Position numbers and translations under genes: made by a program. DNA of 64,000 nt, from positions 806,001-870,000 of the forward strand of contig JACKEA010000004.1 in assembly GCA_020633235.1 (NCBI GenBank), given 5' to 3'. This document shows, in pieces, positions 61,797-64,000 of this stretch. The notes beneath the pieces are model-generated. The model saw only the letters and a program-made list of their open reading frames with translations, was not told the origin of the DNA and ran no database searches. The stretch comes from Polyangiaceae bacterium. GTDB lineage: Bacteria > Myxococcota_A > Polyangia > Polyangiales > Polyangiaceae. The first letter of the stretch is position 1, and the number at the start of each line of letters is the position of its first letter.

Positions 61797-61945
61797 GGGC
61801 TCATCTACCGGCTGCGCTCTGCCCCCTGACGGCGAACGCATAACACGCGGTGAACGGATATCGCGCACTGCGTAATGCGATCGTCATGACATCGGTCGAT
61901 ACCGGCCGAGCGCCGCAAAGCGTGAGTAGTCGAATCTACTCGAGC

Positions 61946-61957
61946 TGACAAATGTCA
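61946..61957. promoter_or_regulatory. Fnr/Dnr-shaped palindrome between nhaD and the hemerythrin gene
   Basis: TGACAAATGTCA is a near palindrome, TGAC-N4-GTCA, the spacing used by Crp/Fnr-family regulators such as Dnr/Nnr. It lies 111 bases before the hemerythrin ATG and 150 from nhaD. A TTGACG (61987-61992) further down could be a -35 element. Confidence 0.4.
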
Positions 61958-62067
61958 TCGAAATACGCGCGCAAGGAATCGGTCGGTTGACGGTGTTTTG
62001 GTGATGGATGACGCTCACATCAGACCAACGGTCGCGTCGCGACCCCTCGATCGACAGGAGGCCCCCC

Positions 62068-62511
62068 ATGGCCGAAGATACCCGTGCTGGCGTTCTCGAC
62101 GAGCATCGTCGGATCACCAACGTCCTCCAGCGTATCGAGCAGTGGGTGGTCGATCCGAAGACCGGCGCGGGCTGGACGGGGGAGCTCGGCGGCATGCTCG
62201 AGGAGCTGCAAGGCTTGCTCAAGGAGCACTTTGGGGGTGAGGCCGAGGCCAAGCTGTTCGAGCAGACCATCGCGTCCGCTCCACACCTCACGGCGCAGCT
62301 CACCAAGCTCGCCAAGGAGCACTCCCAGATCCTCGCGGCGTTCCGCGCAGCCTTCGAGCAGGCGCAGACTCTGGACGCCGCCAAGGAGCAAGAAGTGCGC
62401 GGTCTGCAGCGCAAGGTCCAGCTCGCCCTCGCGACGCTCCGGCGTCACGAGTCGGAAGAGAACGAGATCATCATGCGCGCCTACTGGGAAGACATGGGAG
62501 GCGGCGACTGA
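62068..62511 (+). CDS. Hemerythrin-domain protein
   Basis: A 147-residue four-helix protein with the ligands of a diiron hemerythrin: His in LDEHRRITNVL, HFGGEAEAKLF (HxxxE), KEHSQILAAF, and RRHESEENEIIM (HxxxE). Such proteins bind O2 or NO, or repair/sense iron-sulfur damage. AGGAGG lies six bases before ATG 62068 (MAEDTRAG), which is preferred to ATG 62008. The nearby Fnr/Dnr-like palindrome and the ferredoxin-oxidoreductase gene downstream suggest a role in oxygen or nitrosative protection of an O2-sensitive enzyme; this is inference. Confidence 0.9.
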   Translation: MAEDTRAGVLDEHRRITNVLQRIEQWVVDPKTGAGWTGELGGMLEELQGLLKEHFGGEAEAKLFEQTIASAPHLTAQLTKLAKEHSQILAAFRAAFEQAQTLDAAKEQEVRGLQRKVQLALATLRRHESEENEIIMRAYWEDMGGGD

Positions 62512-62705
62512 TCGCTGGTACGCGTCTCGCATAGAGGCGCCGTAACGTCACCCTAGGTCACCAAGATCTCCGCGGCCTGCGGGCGCTCTGACAGGCCGCA
62601 ATCGCGCAATCGTTGCGCTAGCTCACTTCCGGCACGCAGACGCCGCGCCGACAGGTGGGCTGCAACCTGAGTTCGAAATTTACTGCAAATCGAGAGGTTT
62701 CCGCG

Positions 62706-64000
62706 ATGACCACCACAGCCGCCGGTCACACCGAGCCGCAAAATCAGGCCCCCCCCAGGAAAACCGCCGCCGAGGTGAAGGTCGTGGACCAACACGTCGT
62801 CGAGATCGTGTGTGATTCCGGGGAGGGCGCCCAGACCGCGGGTCAGCTGTTCGGAACCATCAGCGCAAAAATGGGCAACGGCGTGTGGACGGTGGAGATC
62901 ATCCCCGCCGAAATCGAGCCGCCCCATCGTTCTCGGTCCGGCGCCAGCGGTAACCGCATCCGCCTCGGCGGCTCCGAGATCACGAACATGGGTGACGAGG
63001 CCGACGTCGTCATCGCGTTCAACGAGCAGGTGCTCTACAGCCGCATCGACCTCGGCGCGCTCCGCCCCGGCACCATCATCTTCCTCGAGAACAAGTGGGC
63101 GCAGGATCCGCAGGAATCCATCCGCCAGGAGTATGCGGATGCCCTCGCCGACTTCCGGGAGCGCGGCTACGTCGTGCGCGAGGTCGCGATGGAGACCGAG
63201 TGTCTGAAGGTCGTGGCCGACGCCCGCCGCGGCAAGAACATGTGGGCGCTCGGCCTGCTCTGCGCGCTGTACGGGCAGGACGTGGAGCGGGTCCTCGACG
63301 AGGTCACCCGCAAGTTCAAGAAGAAGGGCGAGAAGGTCATCGCCGCCAATATTGCGCTGGTGAAGGGTGGCTACGAATGGGCGGACCAGAACCTGGACGT
63401 CCGCTACCAGGTGCCCCCCCGCCAGACCAGCCAAGAGCTGGTGGTCATGAACGGTAACCAGGCGGCAGCGCTCGGGATTCTGGCGGCCGGCATCGAGCTC
63501 TGCTCGATGTACCCGATCACCCCGGCGACCAGCGTGACCCACTACCTGGCGGCGGCCATGCACAAGACCGGTGGCTTCATCCACCAGGCCGAGGACGAAA
63601 TTGCTGCGATCGGATTTGCCATCGGCGCATCTTATGCGGGCAAGACGAGCGTCACGGTGACTTCCGGTCCGGGCCTTGCCCTGAAGACCGAGTTCATCGG
63701 GCTCGCGGTGATGGCCGAGGTCCCGCTCGTGATCGTCAACGTCCAGCGCGGTGGCCCCTCGACGGGTCTGCCGACCCGGGTCGAGCAAGGCGACCTGCTG
63801 GCGGCCCTGTACGGCGAGACGGGAGACGCTCCCAAGATCGTGATGGCGCCCAGCACCATTCCCGAGTGTTTCCATTTCGTCATCACGGCGCGGAAGCTCG
63901 CGGAAGCGTTCCGCGGCCCGGTGATCGTGCTGACGGACGCGAACTTGGCGACGGGCCAACAGCCCTTCCCCCGCCCGGTGGTGCAAGAGGAGTGGCTCGC
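62706..64000 (+). CDS. korA: 2-oxoacid:ferredoxin oxidoreductase, alpha (gamma-alpha fused) subunit, partial
   Basis: The frame is open from ATG 62706 to the end of the window, 431 codons, and the gene continues. The N-terminal part is a gamma domain (VVEIVCDSGEGAQTAGQLFG), followed at about residue 245 by the alpha domain: VVMNGNQAAALGILAAGIEL then YPITPATSVTHYLA, AEDEIAAIGFAIGASYAGKT, SVTVTSGPGLALKTEFIGLA and NVQRGGPSTGLPTR. This gamma-alpha fusion is typical of KorA-type enzymes that convert 2-oxoglutarate (or pyruvate) to acyl-CoA with reduced ferredoxin. The TPP-binding beta subunit should follow just outside the window. Confidence 0.93.
   Translation, partial: MTTTAAGHTEPQNQAPPRKTAAEVKVVDQHVVEIVCDSGEGAQTAGQLFGTISAKMGNGVWTVEIIPAEIEPPHRSRSGASGNRIRLGGSEITNMGDEADVVIAFNEQVLYSRIDLGALRPGTIIFLENKWAQDPQESIRQEYADALADFRERGYVVREVAMETECLKVVADARRGKNMWALGLLCALYGQDVERVLDEVTRKFKKKGEKVIAANIALVKGGYEWADQNLDVRYQVPPRQTSQELVVMNGNQAAALGILAAGIELCSMYPITPATSVTHYLAAAMHKTGGFIHQAEDEIAAIGFAIGASYAGKTSVTVTSGPGLALKTEFIGLAVMAEVPLVIVNVQRGGPSTGLPTRVEQGDLLAALYGETGDAPKIVMAPSTIPECFHFVITARKLAEAFRGPVIVLTDANLATGQQPFPRPVVQEEWL

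Noticed and set aside
1..64000. tRNA, rRNA, insertion sequence or prophage genes
   Set aside because: I saw no cloverleaf, rRNA stretch, transposase or integrase in any gap or frame.

Overview
The window looks like chromosome from a delta-proteobacterial myxobacterium, most likely the Sorangium/Polyangium side of the group. GC is very high. Many predicted lipoproteins carry Gly/Ser-rich or Cys-rich repeats. There is a FrzS/AglZ-type pseudo-receiver coiled-coil protein, a zinc-ribbon/GYF/TM protein like the gliding protein GltJ (AgmX), an Hsp70-like orphan and a Ser/Thr kinase. About 52 protein genes fill the window almost end to end. I saw no rRNA, tRNA, CRISPR array, transposase or phage gene. 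Two genes run off the edges: an unrecognised large protein at the left and a 2-oxoacid:ferredoxin oxidoreductase alpha chain at the right.

Layout. 1-2.1 kb: truncated unknown gene. 2.2-6.4 kb: radical SAM protein with a repeat-bearing, lipobox-like tail, then an ECF sigma factor translationally coupled to a FecR-like membrane protein, then a small basic protein. 6.5-9.8 kb: overlapping nucleoside-salvage operon (purine nucleoside phosphorylase, cytidine deaminase, adenosine-type deaminase) followed by a Bpt aminoacyl-transferase. 9.8-14.8 kb, minus strand: two lipoproteins, an Hsp70-like protein, and an overlapping ATPase plus TOPRIM-like gene pair that resembles a PARIS/split-OLD defence module. 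14.9-22 kb: sugar-phosphate-type MFS transporter, large APC permease, solute-binding-fold protein, FrzS/AglZ-like protein, HisIE. 22.1-28.6 kb: an exported set of two large c-type-cytochrome/beta-propeller lipoproteins and a HEAT-repeat protein. 29-43.6 kb: mostly housekeeping (thiolase, SGNH esterase, GNAT, GltJ-like protein, PgeF, kinase, class A PBP, ferredoxin, TsaC, GH35 enzyme, MscS channel). 43.7-50 kb: Sco1-like protein and a TetR-controlled tripartite RND efflux operon. 50-62 kb: PhoD phosphatase, aminotransferase, lipid/sugar-modifying cluster, degenerate E1-alpha-like protein, two spectacular Cys-repeat secreted proteins and an NhaD-type antiporter. 62-64 kb: hemerythrin and KorA.

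The most interesting points: the ATPase/TOPRIM pair (13.0-14.8 kb); a short dispersed intergenic motif with core CGCGCCGGACCAACA, present in about ten versions, mostly just after stop codons; the radical SAM protein with an internal lipobox and GVAEAAPPPID repeats; the multiheme/HEAT set with atypical CxnCH motifs; the 24-residue RCDFGxC repeat protein; and an Fnr/Dnr-shaped palindrome before the hemerythrin gene. All calls are from reading the sequence; no database search was run.
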